Below are positions 24,679-36,170 of a stretch of 64,000 nucleotides of DNA, piece after piece (position 1 is the stretch's first letter; every line of letters starts with the position of its first letter). The position numbers were made by a program, and so were the translations under genes. Origin of the DNA: Mantis religiosa (lineage: Eukaryota; Arthropoda; Insecta; Mantodea; Mantidae); NCBI GenBank assembly GCA_030765055.1, contig CM060953.1, forward strand, positions 192,361,647-192,425,646, read 5' to 3'. Under the pieces are notes generated by a model, which worked only from the letters and a program-made list of their open reading frames with translations, searched no databases and was not told the DNA's origin.

Positions 24679-26013
24679 CGTAGGCTGTTCAGTAAGGAAT
24701 GATCACATTTTTTTTTTTTTTTTTTTTTTTTTTGACAACATCCCTTATCCATCTTCATAATTTTGATGGTCCTTCTCAAAATAGTCTCCCCTGAATGCGA
24801 TGCACTTGTCCCAGCTTTTCTGCCAGTCTTCAAAGACATGTTGGAAATCATTTTTGAGATATCCTTCAAAATCGCCTCCGCAGCCTTCACCACTGCTTCT
24901 GATGATGGATAATGCCGCCCACGAAGGCGTTTCTTCATGTTAGGGAATAGAAAATGTCACATGAGGCTAAATCCGGACTATAGGGATGGTGAGGGATGCA
25001 CTTCATGTAGATATTTTCAAGATATTCAGCAACAACATTGGCAATATGCGGCCGCGCTATATCGTGGTGCAGCACTCAGCCTGCTTCACGGAAATGTTCT
25101 CTTTTGCGCCTAACATGGACTTGCAATATTTTCAGGACATCCCTGTAGTATTGTCTAGTTACTCATGTGTCTGCAGGTACAACATGTTGATAAACAATTC
25201 CATGAATATCAAAGAATGAGTTGACTATAACTTTACCTGCAGAAGCAAGAACTTTTGCTTTTTGGGGGGTTGGTGAAGAAGGAGATTTACATACTGAGCT
25301 TTGCTATTTGATCTCAGGATCAAAATGATGTAGCCAAATTTCATCAGCAGTGATTATGTTTGAAAGAAACACCGGATCTTCCTCTAACATCAACTTTAAC
25401 TGCTTGCAGACCTGGAAGCGAATGTCCTTTTGTTCGGGAATCAACAGTCTTGGAACCAATCGCGCATAAATATGTCTCATGTACAATGTTTCTTGTCACC
25501 AACGTGTTGGTGGCACCCAATGAAGTTTTCAGTATTTCAGAAAGTAATCTTAAGGTAATTCGTCGATCCTCTCTCACAATGGCAGCAGCAGTGTTGGTGT
25601 TTTCTTCCGTAAGAGCTGTAAATGAAGCACAGGTTCCACCTTCCTTTGAAATTGATTGTCTCCCCTCTTTAAACATTTTAAACCACCTTCAAGCTGTGCT
25701 GTAGGGAGGACCAGACTCTCCATAGGCCTCCTGTAACATTGTATAGGCCTCAACTGAAGATTTGTTGAGACGAAAGCAGAAGTTCAAAGCCGCATATTGT
25801 TCCTCGCGTGTTACCTCCATTGCAGCGATAGGCGGTACTGAGCATATCTGAACTTGCCTGGTTCTCACAGGTGGGAACCAGAAGTACCAACAATGAAACT
25901 ACTACGGCGTGTTTGTTTCACATTAAGCTAACTGAATATAACAATATTGGATTTTAGTGCGAAAAATTATGACCGTAAAAAAATTATGATCATTATTTAT
26001 TGAACAGCCCACG
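24679..26013 (-). mobile_element. Mariner copy C, full-length but decayed
   Basis: The ends are CGTAGGCTGTTCAGTAAGGA (left) and, read inward from the right, CGTGGGCTGTTCAATAAATA, followed on the plus strand by TA at 26014-26015. The left TA has mutated to TG. A run of 26 T at 24708-24733 lies just inside the left TIR, where other copies have a short T-run. It is inserted in the zinc-binding end of the pogo-like gene. Confidence 0.9.
24739..25820 (-). pseudogene. Mariner transposase pseudogene (copy C)
   Basis: The start is at 25820 (complement of CAT at 25818-25820, MEVTREEQYAAL). Readable segments in different frames include KRLRGRHYPSSEAVVKAAEA (24663-24938), an N-terminal-to-middle stretch (25344-25676) and ITADEIWLHHFDPE (25304-25486), where the usual ETW is EIW. 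Frame changes lie near 25350-25490 and in the second-to-third aspartate region. Unlike copies A, E and G it keeps the 22-bp segment between those aspartates. Confidence 0.88.
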
Positions 26014-26228
26014 TAATAAAGAGAATAATTTACGTCGGCACACTTTTCATGAGCCCGTCCTTTGCATTTATCGCATTGTATCCAACGTTCCTCGCATACT
26101 ATACAGCAGTTCGTTTCAGAGATTTTGGTTCCATCTTTTTCAAAATTAATCTTCTTTTTGTCCTTTACACCAGATATATTACAAGGTACTGCAAACGTTT
26201 CTTTAAGACGTGTTCCTGTCAGGACCAC
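26014..26228 (-). pseudogene. Zinc-binding C-terminal fragment of a pogo-like transposase
   Basis: The minus-strand frame has paired cysteines and a histidine in the order CCIVCEERWIQCDKCKGRAH, then EKC. This C-x2-C ... C-x2-C-x4-HE-x-C pattern is typical of the end of pogo and piggyBac-like transposases, where it binds zinc and probably DNA. The reading frame meets the mariner C insertion a few codons later, in NYSLYY. Upstream (right of about 26230) no matching catalytic domain is readable, so only the end of the gene survives. The family assignment rests on the motif only. Confidence 0.55.
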
Positions 26229-26799
26229 ACCTGAAGCCCTTAGATTTGCGAGCTTCTCCTGTTGTCATCTAAAAAAATTATACAATTTACATTTTGTGCA
26301 ACAGAAATAGTTATAAAAATGATCATTTACTACAATAACTTAAGAACACTGTTTGATAGTCACTGTTTATTTTAAATTTACTACAGCTTAGTTAATCCGT
26401 GTAATTTAGTTCGGCCCAAGTTACACGACACGACACAAGTTTATGAATATCACATACCTTATAAACCTAAAGTTTATTAACAACGTAAATCTACGCCATA
26501 CTTGCCTTCATGCATTGCAGCGTTCTGTAGTGTAGTTTTCTTTCCAAAGAAAGCTTTTTGGTGGAGGAAAACAGCGGGTCAAAATTACAGCGAAAATGCT
26601 CTCAGTAAAAATCAGAACCTTCCTCCAAGGTCACTGATGCTGGAATACCGAAAACTGGGGAGCACAATTGCAACAAGGACTGCTCCAGATAGCCATTTGT
26701 TTGGTACTGCCATCTGTGGCCATTCTGTAAAACTGACAGTGGACCAAAATACACCTTGGTTCAAATTACACGGTCTTCCTATATTTGCATAACCGATGA

Positions 26800-28232
26800 A
26801 GTAGAGAAAGGTGGAGTCAGGCTAAAAAATTCAATGCCATAGCCGGGAGTTGAAGCACGGATCTTCTGGTTTCCGTCCAGCCGCTTTAAACCATTGAGCT
26901 ACTGTGGTCAACGTGCCGACATGACATTAAATTCTCCAACTGATTCTTATTTTTCCCGGTAAACCACTAAGAGTTCTCATAAACACATGAGACAGCTACC
27001 TTAATAGTGACTTACTATGCTGTAAGTACTTTAAGGCCCGGGCTTTATAGTTCGGACCACTATTAGGTCAATTAATGGAAAGTAATTGTTCTTTCACACA
27101 AGCCGAGTGTAGGCTAAAGTATGGAAAGATAGTCAGACTGAAAAATTCAATGCCATATCCGGGATTTGAACCACGAATCTTCTGGTTTCCGTCCTGCCGC
27201 TCTAACCATTTGAGCTACTGTGTTCAACGTGCCGATATGGCATTAAACTCTCCAACTGACTCGTGTTTTTCTCGGTAAGCCACTTAATAGTTGTCATAAA
27301 CACATGAGATAACTACCTTAATGGCAACTTACTATGTTGTAAGTACTTTAAGGCCCGGGCTTTATAGTTAACCACTATTAGGTCAATTAATGGAAATTAA
27401 TTGTTCTTTCACACAGGCCGTGTGTAGGCCAAAGTATGGAAAGATAGAGTCAGACTGAAAAATTCAATGCCATAGCCAGGATTTGAACCACAGATCTTCT
27501 GGTCTCCGTCCTGCCGCTCTAACCATTGAGCTACTATGGGCAACGTGCCGATATGGCATTAAGTTCTCCAACTGACTCGTGTTTTTCCCGGTAAACTACT
27601 TAGGAGTTCTCATAAACACATAGACAACTACCTTAATGGCGACTTACTATGCTGTAAGTATTTTAAGGCCCGGTCTTTATAGTTAACCACTATTGGGTCA
27701 ATTAATGGAAATTAATTTTCTTTCACACTGGCCGTGTGTAGGCTAAAGCATGGAAAAGTAGAGTCAGACTGAAAAATTCAATGCCATAGCCGGGATTTGA
27801 ACCACGGATCTTCTGGTCTCCGTCCGGCTGTTCTAAATCATTGAGCTGCTATGGCGAACGTGCCGATATGACATTAAATTCTCCAACTGGCTCGTGTTTT
27901 TCCCGATAAACCACTAGATGTTCTCATAAACACACAAGACAACTACCTTAATGGCGACTTAGTATGCTGTAAAAGGCCCAAGCTTTATAGTTCGGACCAC
28001 TATTAGGTACAATTAATTGAAATAAAGGGTTCTTTCACACTAGCCGTGTGTAGGCTAAAGTATGGAAAAGTAGTCAGACTGAAAAATTCAATGCCATAGC
28101 CGGGATTTGAAACACGGATCTTCCGGTCTTCGTCCAGCTGCTCTAAACCATTGAGTTACTATGGCCAACGTGCCGATATGATATTAAATTCTCCAACTGA
28201 CTAGTGTTTTTCCCGGTAAACCACTTAGGAGT
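26800..28232 (-). repeat. SINE family 2 (tRNA-derived), five tandem copies of about 315 bp
   Basis: The complement of a B-box (GGGATTTGAACCACGG) recurs at about 26845, 27161, 27478, 27792 and 28102, a spacing of 310-317 bp. Each copy also has a GAGCTAC A-box complement, a GGCCAACGTGCCGATATG block and a shared tail containing AATTAATGGAAATTAATTG. The minus strand reads as a tRNA-like cloverleaf: a GCTC/GAGC D-stem and a seven-base acceptor arm pairing GCCATGG with CCATGGC in the best copies. The copies are head to tail with no spacer, so this is a SINE-unit tandem array. Confidence 0.85.
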
Positions 28233-28425
28233 CAGTTAAAGAATTTAATGTCATGTCGGCATGTTGGCCATAGCAGCACAATGTTCAGAGCGGCTGGACG
28301 GAGACCAGAACATCCGTGGTTCAAATCCCGGCTATGGCATTTAATTTTTCGGTCTGTCTCTACCTTTCCATACTTAAGCCTACACACGGCCAGTGTGAAA
28401 GAACAATTAATTTCCAATGAAGTAT
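28233..28425 (+). repeat. SINE family 2, inverted copy closing the cluster
   Basis: Here the same SINE is on the plus strand: GGCCATAGCAGC, GAGCGGCTGGACGGAGACCA, then B-box GGTTCAAATCCCGGC (about 28319) and the ATGGCATTTAATTTTTC body. It meets the minus-strand array tail to tail near 28232. Confidence 0.85.
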
Positions 28426-28436
28426 ATCTTGAAGTA

Positions 28437-28600
28437 CTATAAAATAGGAATGTATCAGGTTTTTGGAAAATAATGAGTACCAGAATGGAGGATATAGACA
28501 CATACCCATGTCCAAGGCGTGACTCGAACCCGTAAACCTCTTCCCGGCGGGCGCTGGAAATATACACTAGCGACCATGGCTACGCGGGCCGGCTCACTTG
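28437..28600 (-). repeat. SINE family 3 (tRNA-derived) fragment
   Basis: On the minus strand, CGCGTAGCCATGGTCGCTAG resembles an A-box region and ACGGGTTCGAGTCACGCC a B-box, about 45 bp apart, followed by a short unique tail. It is unrelated to families 1 and 2. No target duplication was found. Confidence 0.6.
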
Positions 28601-29265
28601 AGCGTATTCTTAAGCAAGCAATGTAATCAGTTGTTACAGCAGCCCGAGATACAAACCAAGGTGTAATATGGTTTGAAAACATTTGCAGAAGTGTTCCTTT
28701 ACCGCTCCTTCAGCTTGATGTACATCAGACATCCCCTTCTGTAAGCAGACATAACGCCATACGAATCAACAGTTCCAGCGCTCTGCAGTTCATTTTAACG
28801 TCCTGGCGTTTCCAACTTCCCTTTGTGTTAATGTCGTGTCTACATCGTTACGGCTTTCTTGCTACGTTTGTGTATTTTCTGTGCAAGAAGGCAAGTTGTG
28901 TTCTTGGGCGAAAGAAAATATACGTACTTCTGTATACAGAGAGTTCTAAAAACAACTTTCAATATTTGGAGAACAGCTGGTATAAATAAAACAAAAAAGC
29001 TCTGATCACTTAAATTTCCATTGTTTTCTATTCGCACTTTTCTAAAATTATTTATATATATTCAGTTAACTCGTTGTTTAGTTACAGAAATTAACGGCAA
29101 TTGAATCAAAATTCTAAGGGCTTTCGTTTAAAAAATTCTAATATCCAACATTCTCTCTTTTAAAAAACTAATTTAAAACAATAAAAAGAATATCTGGAAA
29201 TTCTTTAATATAGAAAAAATGCCTGTGGACATACCCAAAGTTCAAGCAATACATTTATCAAAAGA
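28601..29265. other. Unassigned AT-rich spacer
   Basis: No recognised element or coding region. Confidence 0.4.
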
Positions 29266-29446
29266 TAACTCAAACATCCTCCTTCTGACATTCCATCGCA
29301 AGGTGCACCCGAAATCCAAAGGCTCCGTTCTCTAACAACCCGGGAGCGATGGAAAACCCCGGGGCTCCTTCCATGGGGCAACCCCTGGAGTCTAAAAAGT
29401 CCCCCCCCCCCTATCGACAACAACGTCCAGACGGGTGGAAGTGGAT
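29266..29446 (-). repeat. Stray copy of gag-cluster module N
   Basis: Read on the minus strand, CCACTTCCACCCGTC, a G-run, GACTTTTAGACTCC, CCCCATGGAAGGAGCCC and a CCGGGG block follow the order of module N at 15255-15425 and 16490-16600. It shows that module N also exists apart from the gag fragments. Confidence 0.55.
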
Positions 29447-31042
29447 TGTACAGTCACACATAGGTCCAGTAGCGAGGCGTGACTTTCAAAGTGAGGGAAG
29501 CTCCAAATAATAATTTTCATGGAAATAAGAGAGAATAATGACTCAAAGACCCAAGAATACTCTTTAGTACTCTTACTACTGTACAGTCACACGAAAGTCC
29601 AGTAGTGAGGCGTTTCTTTCAAAGTGAGGGAAGCTCCAAATAATAGTTTTCATTAAAATAAGAGAGAATAATGACTCAAAGAACTGAGGCTACTCTTCAG
29701 TACTCTTTCTATTGTACAGTCACACCTAGGTCCAGTAACGAGGCGTGACTTTCAAAGTGAGGGAAGCTCCAAATAATAATTTTCATGGAAATAAGAGAGA
29801 ATAATGACTCAAAGAACTGAGGCTACTCTTCAGTACTCTTTCTATTGTACAGTCACACCTAGGTCCAGTAACGAGGCGTGACTTTCAAAGTGAGGGAAGC
29901 TCCAAATAATAATTTTCATTAAATTAAGAGAGAATAATGACTCAAAGACCTAAGAATACTCTTAAGTACTCTTTCTATTGTATAGTCACACGTAGGTCCA
30001 CTAGTGAGGCGTGACTTTCAAAGCGAGGGAAGCTAGAAATAATAATTTTCATTAACATAAGAGAGAATAACGACTCAAAGAACCAAGGCTTCTCTTCAGT
30101 ACTCTTTTTATTGTACACTCACGTAGGTCCAGTAGCGTGGTGCGACTTTCAAAGCGAGAGGAGCACCAAATGTAATTTTCATTAAAACAAGAGAGAATAA
30201 TGACTCAAAGAACTAAGGCTACTCTTTAGTACTCTTTCTATTGTACAGTCACACGTAGGTCAAGTGACGAAGCGTGACTTTCAAATTGAGGGAAGCACCA
30301 AATAACAATCTTCATTAAAATAAGATAATAATAACTCAAAGAACTAAGGCTACTCTTTACTACTCTTTCTATTGTACAGTAACACGTAGGTCCATTAGCG
30401 AGGCGTGACTTTCAAAGCGAGGGATGCTACAAATAAAAATTATCATTAAGATAAGAGAGAATAATGACTCAAAGAACTAAGGCTACTCTTCAGTTCTCTT
30501 TCTATTGTACAGTGACACGTAGGTCCAGTAGCGAGGCGTGACTTGCAAAGCGAGGGAAGCTCCAAATAATAATTTTCATTAAAATAAGAGAGAATAATGA
30601 CTCAAGCAACTAAGGCTACTCTTCATTACTCTTTGTATTGTGCAGTCACACGTAGGTCCAGTAGCGAGGCGTCACTTTCAAAGATAGGGAAGCTCCAAAT
30701 AATAATTTTAATTAAAATAAGAGAGAATAATGACTCAAAGAACTAAGGCTACTCTTTAGTACTCTTTCTATTGTACAGTCACACGTAGGTTCAGTAGCGA
30801 GGCGTCACTTTCAAAGATAGGAAAGCTCCAAATAATAATTTTCATTAAAATAAGAGAGAATAATGACTCAAAGAACTAAGGCTACTCCTTAGTACTCTTT
30901 CTATTCTACAGCAACACATAGGTCCAGTAGCGAGGCGTGACTTTCAAAGCGAGGGAAGCTCCAAATAATAATTTTCATTTAAATAAGAGAGAATAATGAC
31001 TCAAAGAACTAAGGCTACTCTTTCCATTGTAAAGTCACAGGT
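29447..31042. repeat. 133-bp satellite, about 12 copies
   Basis: GTACAGTCACAC recurs at 29448, 29581, 29714 and 29847, then on to about 31037. Each copy contains AATAATGACTCAAAG and GGTCCAGTAGCGAGGCGTGA. The first four copies are the most alike; the rest carry scattered changes and short deletions. I find no link to a transposable element. Confidence 0.95.
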
Positions 31043-32280
31043 AGACCCTTCTTGTTTTGAAAGACTGCTCAGACTACAAGCTTCCCCTCTTCACTCAGAC
31101 GTTCCCTTTCCCACACCGCGTGAACTGTTAGCCTAAAATGAAGAAATTATGCAATTCACACACTTTTGCTAATTACTTAAACCAAATTTGTTGTTTGTCA
31201 CCTGTAAATACCTATCTATGTAAATATTATCACTAATGCTGTTGCAAAATACTTACAGTTGTTTTTAAAACCGGTGCCTAAAACAAACAAATAAACTTTT
31301 CTTCACGTGACAAAATCTCTCAGTGCTTCCTAACTACGAAGAGTTGCGATTGCTTCCGAAAAGCTACGAAGCATGGTTAGGAATGTGTAAATACAGTATT
31401 GAATGAGCTGGTCACTCTAATCAGTCAAACTGTCCACCACCCTGCGTATGTTCAAAATAAATTTTGAAACTGTATCCAGAATAAGTAAAGAATGAATTTT
31501 CCTGTTTTTCTTCTTTTTCATCTAGCGCTGCGCATTTATTTCCTTAGTTGTGAAAGCACAATCCGCCACTTTAGTTCCTGGAACCGGGTGCACGAAGTAC
31601 GCCACTGGTTTGTACGTGCAATCTTTGGACCCCATCCACAGCAGTTCCCCTTGATATCAATGCATTCTCCTCCTGCCAAACGGTCTCTCTTCACCTCCCC
31701 GATACAGTACTTCTTTTTATCTTCACTTAAATATATTGACAAGAGTCTATGAAGGGGAAGTCTGGGCAGGAAGTTGATAGGAAAACGTTTAGGGTGTGAG
31801 TGTTACAAAATGTCATCAGCCGCTCCTTTTGGAGCTATTGTTTCACCAGAAGAGAGACAGGAAAACAGTTGAATCACTTACCATCACTTCAAACTAAATA
31901 TATCCACTATTACCTATCTACTCATTTAACAATACTCAAATAAGAAGTAAGTTAACACGAATATCATGTTACTCTCTTAAGTCCCTCTCTTCTCCCCCTT
32001 GGAATTGGGATTGGAAATTTCATTTCGGAGGGGATTTGGTACGTAGGTCACCATGCTGGGCCCATTGTGCCTATGCCCCCAAGTGGGGGCACTCCCGGGG
32101 GAAAGGATGAGGCGAAGGATACACAGGGTGGCCAAACCAAGGAGCCATGACAGTACAGAGGGCACGGTCCCTACAGTTTACTTCGATAGTGACTTCCCCC
32201 GACAGACCAGGACAACGAACACGCTCCCCTACTGCAGGACGGCAAGGAGCTCAGCAACCTAGCCCTAATGGTACCAGGGC
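31043..32280. other. Unassigned spacer
   Basis: 31043-31980 is mixed, with small frames I do not recognise. From about 32030 the sequence is GC-rich (CCCCAAGTGGGGGC near 32079) and leads into the 29-bp minisatellite, possibly as part of the same unidentified retroelement relic. Confidence 0.35.
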
Positions 32281-32607
32281 AGACGATCCGAGCCCCAAAG
32301 GTCCCTAGCTGGCAATCCGAGCCCCGAAGGTCCCTTACTGGCGATCCGAGCCCCAAAGGTCCCTTACTGGCAATCCAAGCCCCAAAGGTCTCTGGTTGAC
32401 TATCCGAGCCCCAAAGGTTCCTTACTGGTGGTCCGAGCCCCAAAGGTCTCTGGTTGGCGATCCGAGCCCCAAAGGTCCCTTACTGGCGATCCAAGCTCCA
32501 AAGGTCCCTGACTGGCGGTCCGAGCCCCAAAGGTCCCTTACTGGCGATCCGAGCCCCAAAGGTCCCTGGCTGGTGGTCCGAGCCCCAAAGGTCCCTGGCT
32601 GGCGGTC
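32281..32607. repeat. 29-bp GC-rich minisatellite, about 11 copies
   Basis: Units of the form GATCCGAGCCCCAAAGGTCC plus CTTACTGGC repeat every 29 bp (ATCCG at 32286, 32315 and 32344). Because 29 is not a multiple of 3, all frames on both strands stay partly open and give spurious repetitive peptides of up to 120 codons. Confidence 0.92.
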
Positions 32608-33552
32608 CCGAAATGATCCCTGCAGAGGAGCGAAGGCCACCAACCGACTTACCGGAGGAGGAAGTTGTTTTCCTCAGAGCATATCATTCCGCCATGCACC
32701 GCCGGGACTCCCGCCGACACTTCTACCCCGAAAGAGACCACTAGATAACAGAAGATAATGGAGATGAAATGGAGGGACAGGAAACTCGAGGATGTAGTTA
32801 ACCTATCCAGCATTAGCCTGGCGACCCAGGAAAACTCATGAAAAACCCATGGTTCAGGGAGGTCGGCCACGGGAATCGAACCAGGTGAGACAGGAATTCT
32901 TTATCCGTAGTTAATTTGTCTTCATCTTAATCAGCCACACGTTCGGGCGCAATTTGGTGCGGGATTTCTATGTTTGAGATGGGATACACGTTGACTTTTC
33001 GAAGACCCACGTCGAGAAGCCTGATATAACAGGGTTAATTCGTTGTGTTTTGAGTTGTTTCTTGATCATTGTGTTTGATTAAATAAGAGTCATGAGAATC
33101 TAAGTTTCAGGGGTGGTTCGGAATAAAGTTTCGGAGAAGTCAAATTTTGTAACAATTTAATTGTATTATTTGGATTACATTTTACTTGAACTTCCTTTCC
33201 TAGTCAATTGCAGATTACCTCCTGTCTGTCCATAAATTCTTACTTTGTTATATTTAAACAGTTCCAATTATTACATAAAAGTTCTTGATCCTGCACCACC
33301 ATTCATCACACTCTCGATTACAACACCTCTCCACCATGATTATTGATTTTTCGTAACTATGGTTACTCCTCGCTTAATTTTGTGATTGGCCGATTTAATT
33401 CCACCTCACAACATTACGTCATACAACTATTACTACGGCCAATGACCAAATTACATATATTTTTACTTATTTAAATGACTAAATAGGTTTACATAACCAT
33501 CTTTTATAAATTTATAAACTTTTCATAACTTTTCTAAATATAACTGGAAACT
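32608..33552. other. Spacer with a SINE-like scrap
   Basis: At 32860-32890 the complement of a B-box-like word (GGGAATCGAACCAGG) is followed leftward by TCCCTGAACCATGGG on the minus strand, suggesting a short retroposon fragment. From 32950 to 33550 the sequence is AT-rich with nothing recognised. Confidence 0.35.
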
Positions 33553-33645
33553 ACTGTTACACACGGCCTCCCCGAATGCGGTTCACAGACGTAACTGCCT
33601 GAGCCATCCCGCTCAGTGCGGTCTTCCAGTAATAAACGATTCATT
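33553..33645 (-). repeat. SINE family 4 (tRNA-like) head, truncated copy
   Basis: The minus strand reads GAGCGGGATGGCTCAGGCAG, then CGTCTGTGAACCGCATTCGG and GGAGGCC. It aligns with 45112-45205, which keeps a GGATTCGATTC B-box. Here the B-box is lost. Confidence 0.5.
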
Positions 33646-33757
33646 TGTTTCAATGATCTCTGGAGTTGCGACTTCAACATGACGTCCAGAGCGAGAATCA
33701 TCACTAGTGCTCGTGCGTTCCATTTTGAACTCTACAACCAACCTTTTAATCATTGTG

Positions 33758-35039
33758 CAAGGGCTGTTCAATAAAGAATGGTCACAATTATTTTTGACAA
33801 CGTACCTTTACTCATCCTCATAATTTTGATGGTCCTTCTCAAAATAGTCTCCCCTGAATGCGATGCACTTGTCCCAACGTTTCTGCCAGTCTTCAAAGAC
33901 ATGCTGGAAACAATTTTTTGAGATATCCTTCAAAATCGCACCCGCAGCCTTCACCACTGCTTCTGATGATGGATAATGCCTCCCAAGAAGGTGTTTCTTC
34001 AAGTAAGGGAATAGAAAAAAGTCACATGGGGCTAAATCCGGACTATAGGGAGGGTGAGGGATACACTTCACGTTGATTCCTGCAAGATATTCAGCAACAA
34101 CATTGGCAATATGCGGCCGCGCATTATCGGGGTGCAGCATCCAGCCTGCTTCACGGAAATGTGGTCTTTTGCCTGATATGGACTTGCAATGTTTTCAGGA
34201 CATCCCTTTACTGATGTGTGTGCAGGTACAACATTCTGATAAACCATTCCGTAAATATCAAAGAATGAGATGACCATAACTTTCCCAGTAGAAGCAATCA
34301 ATTTTGCGTTTTGGTGGTTGGGATAAAGGAGATTTCCACACTGAGCTTTGCTGTTTGCTTTCAGGATCAAAATGATATAGCCAAGTTTCATCAGCAGTGA
34401 GTACGTTTGAAAGAAACTCCGGATCTTCCTCTAACATCAACTTTAACTGTATGCAGACCTGCATACGAATGTCCTTTTGTTCGGGAATCAACCGTCTTGG
34501 AACCCATCGCGCACAAACATGTCTCATGTGTAATGTTTCTGTCACCAACGTGTGAGTGGCACACAATGAAATGTTCAGTATTTCAGAAAGTGATCTTAAG
34601 CTAATTCGTCGATCCTCTCTCACAATGGCAGCAGCAGTGTTAATGTTTTCTTCCGTAAGAGCAGTAACTGGAGCACCGAGTCCACCTTCCTTTGAAATTG
34701 ATAGTCTCCCCCCTTTAAACATTTTAAACTACCTTCGAGCTGTGCTGTAGGGAAGAACAGACTCTCCATAGGCCACCTGTAATACTGTATAGGCCTCAAA
34801 TGAACATTTGTTGAGACGAAAGCAGAATTTCCTCGCGTGTTACCTCCATTGCAGCGGTAGGCGATACTGAACATTTCTGAACTTGCCTAGTTCTCACAGG
34901 CGGGAACCAGAAGTACCAATAGTGAAACTACTACGGCGTTTTTGTTTCACATTAAGCTAACACAATATAATAAGATGTATTTTTAGTGTGAAAAAGTATG
35001 ACTAAAAAATTTTGATCATTCTTTATTGAACAGCTCACC
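33758..35039 (-). mobile_element. Mariner copy D
   Basis: The left TIR CAAGGGCTGTTCAATAAAGA starts at 33758. The right end is CTTTATTGAACAGCTCACC, followed by TA at 35040-35041; the left TA is mutated to TG. It has no large deletion apart from 17 bp near the N-terminus. It retains the 22-bp segment that is missing in A, E and G. Confidence 0.92.
33808..34849 (-). pseudogene. Mariner transposase pseudogene (copy D)
   Basis: The start is at 34849 and the stop TAA at 33808-33810. A 17-bp deletion just after MEVTREE shifts the frame. The middle (34258-34722) keeps the helix-turn-helix and linker and the first aspartate (LTADETWLYHFD). The C-terminal part (33808-34140) keeps the second (HPDNARPH) and third (DLAPCD) aspartates with 34 residues between them. 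The junction of these frames, near 34140-34270, is shifted and lacks part of the HTSVTG...YYRD region. It is one of the least damaged copies, but not functional. Confidence 0.9.
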
Positions 35040-35041
35040 TA

Positions 35042-35907
35042 ATTGACATAAATTTGTGTTTTAACCTGATCTACATTTTTTGTTCAGTAAGATTCTATAT
35101 CTTACAACACTCATCCAAAATGAAGAAGAAGTTTGAGCTGAAAGGTTGAAAAAACGTATACATATAAGGACTTTTTCAGTACTGCCTAACCGATTATGTT
35201 GTGAAGTAACGAACTCCAGAACATAACTTCGCAGTCAACTGTTTCCAGAGAGGATCCAAACACCAATTACTAGTTACAACACTGTTCATTAAAACATGAG
35301 TGGGTAGCTAAAATAAACTGACACTTGGGAAAAAAATCGGTTTGAAAGAATGTGTCAACATGCCATAATTGAATCCATCGATTAATCAGTCATTTGTTAA
35401 TAACAAACATGTAATTGCCCCGGTAATTGCGGGCAATGAAGTCATGTTTGCTGGGAGCGATAGTAAATGCTTCCATCCGGTTCGTTTCATATAATTATAG
35501 CTAATGAACAACATGGGAAAATATGTGTGTGTGGTAAAGTAGCTTCATCTAGAACAAGTTGTTGCTTTCGATAATATTTGTTGAATAAAATCGAAAATAA
35601 ACCGATGAAATACAAGCACATGGATGCTGCAGTCAATAACATAACAATATACACTTTTACAATGTGCAGCATGCATCTATATATAAAAAATGAATGTTTG
35701 CAAATATGATATCGCTAAATTCAAAAACTATTGGGCCGTTCATTAAAATTGGCATGTACAGTGACCGACATAAGTTAAAGCTACGCAGGGTAAGCATACG
35801 TAAATACAACTGGTACAAAATAAACTTGAGTCTTCCATTAAACATATAAACTCATAAATAGCAACTGAAACTAATTTGTACTACAAGGAGAAATAAAGCA
35901 GTTACTT
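35042..35907. other. Unassigned AT-rich spacer
   Basis: No recognised element; short chance frames only. Confidence 0.4.
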
Positions 35908-35986
35908 TACATCTGGACATAAGTATTCGAACAGAGAAGAGCTAGTATTTAGTTATCATCCGCTTTCTTTGAATTACTGCTGATAA

Positions 35987-36170
35987 CACTGGGGAACAAA
36001 AAACATTATTTTTATATACCCGAAACAAAATAGGCAAATTCTTATGTAAACTGATCTGCTGATTCCAAAAATGTCCCTCAAAATGCTGTATCACGTAACT
36101 TTTTTTAGGTATTCATAATTTTTTATGAAAACTTACAGAAATGTGATGTGATAACTCATATTTGATTAAT
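35987..36170 (+). repeat. Left terminal inverted repeat of the CACTA-ended element
   Basis: It pairs with 37212-37390. The strongest stretch is 36024-36120. Similarity fades near AACTCATATTTGATT (about 36156-36170). Confidence 0.8.

Larger units (their letters stand above)
24424..26779 (-). mobile_element. Pogo-like DNA transposon relic with a nested mariner
   Basis: The left end GGGGAAGGCCGTGTAATTTG (24424) and the right end, read inward, GGAAGACCGTGTAATTTGAA (from 26779) form a terminal inverted repeat. Each is flanked by TA (24422-24423 and 26780-26781). Related sub-terminal words (GTGTGTAAATTGGACC, GTGTATTTTGG) lie at 24605-24660 and near 26745. Inside is a C-terminal zinc-binding relic on the minus strand. 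Most of the transposase gene is missing. A mariner (copy C) is nested at 24679-26013. Confidence 0.6.

Noticed and set aside
26800..28425. Cluster of genuine tRNA genes
   Set aside because: Each has A- and B-box-like words, but mismatched stems, variable anticodon loops and a long shared non-tRNA body. These are SINE heads.
32281..32607. CRISPR-like array of short repeats
   Set aside because: The 29-bp units are directly adjacent with no spacers, in a eukaryotic repeat context.
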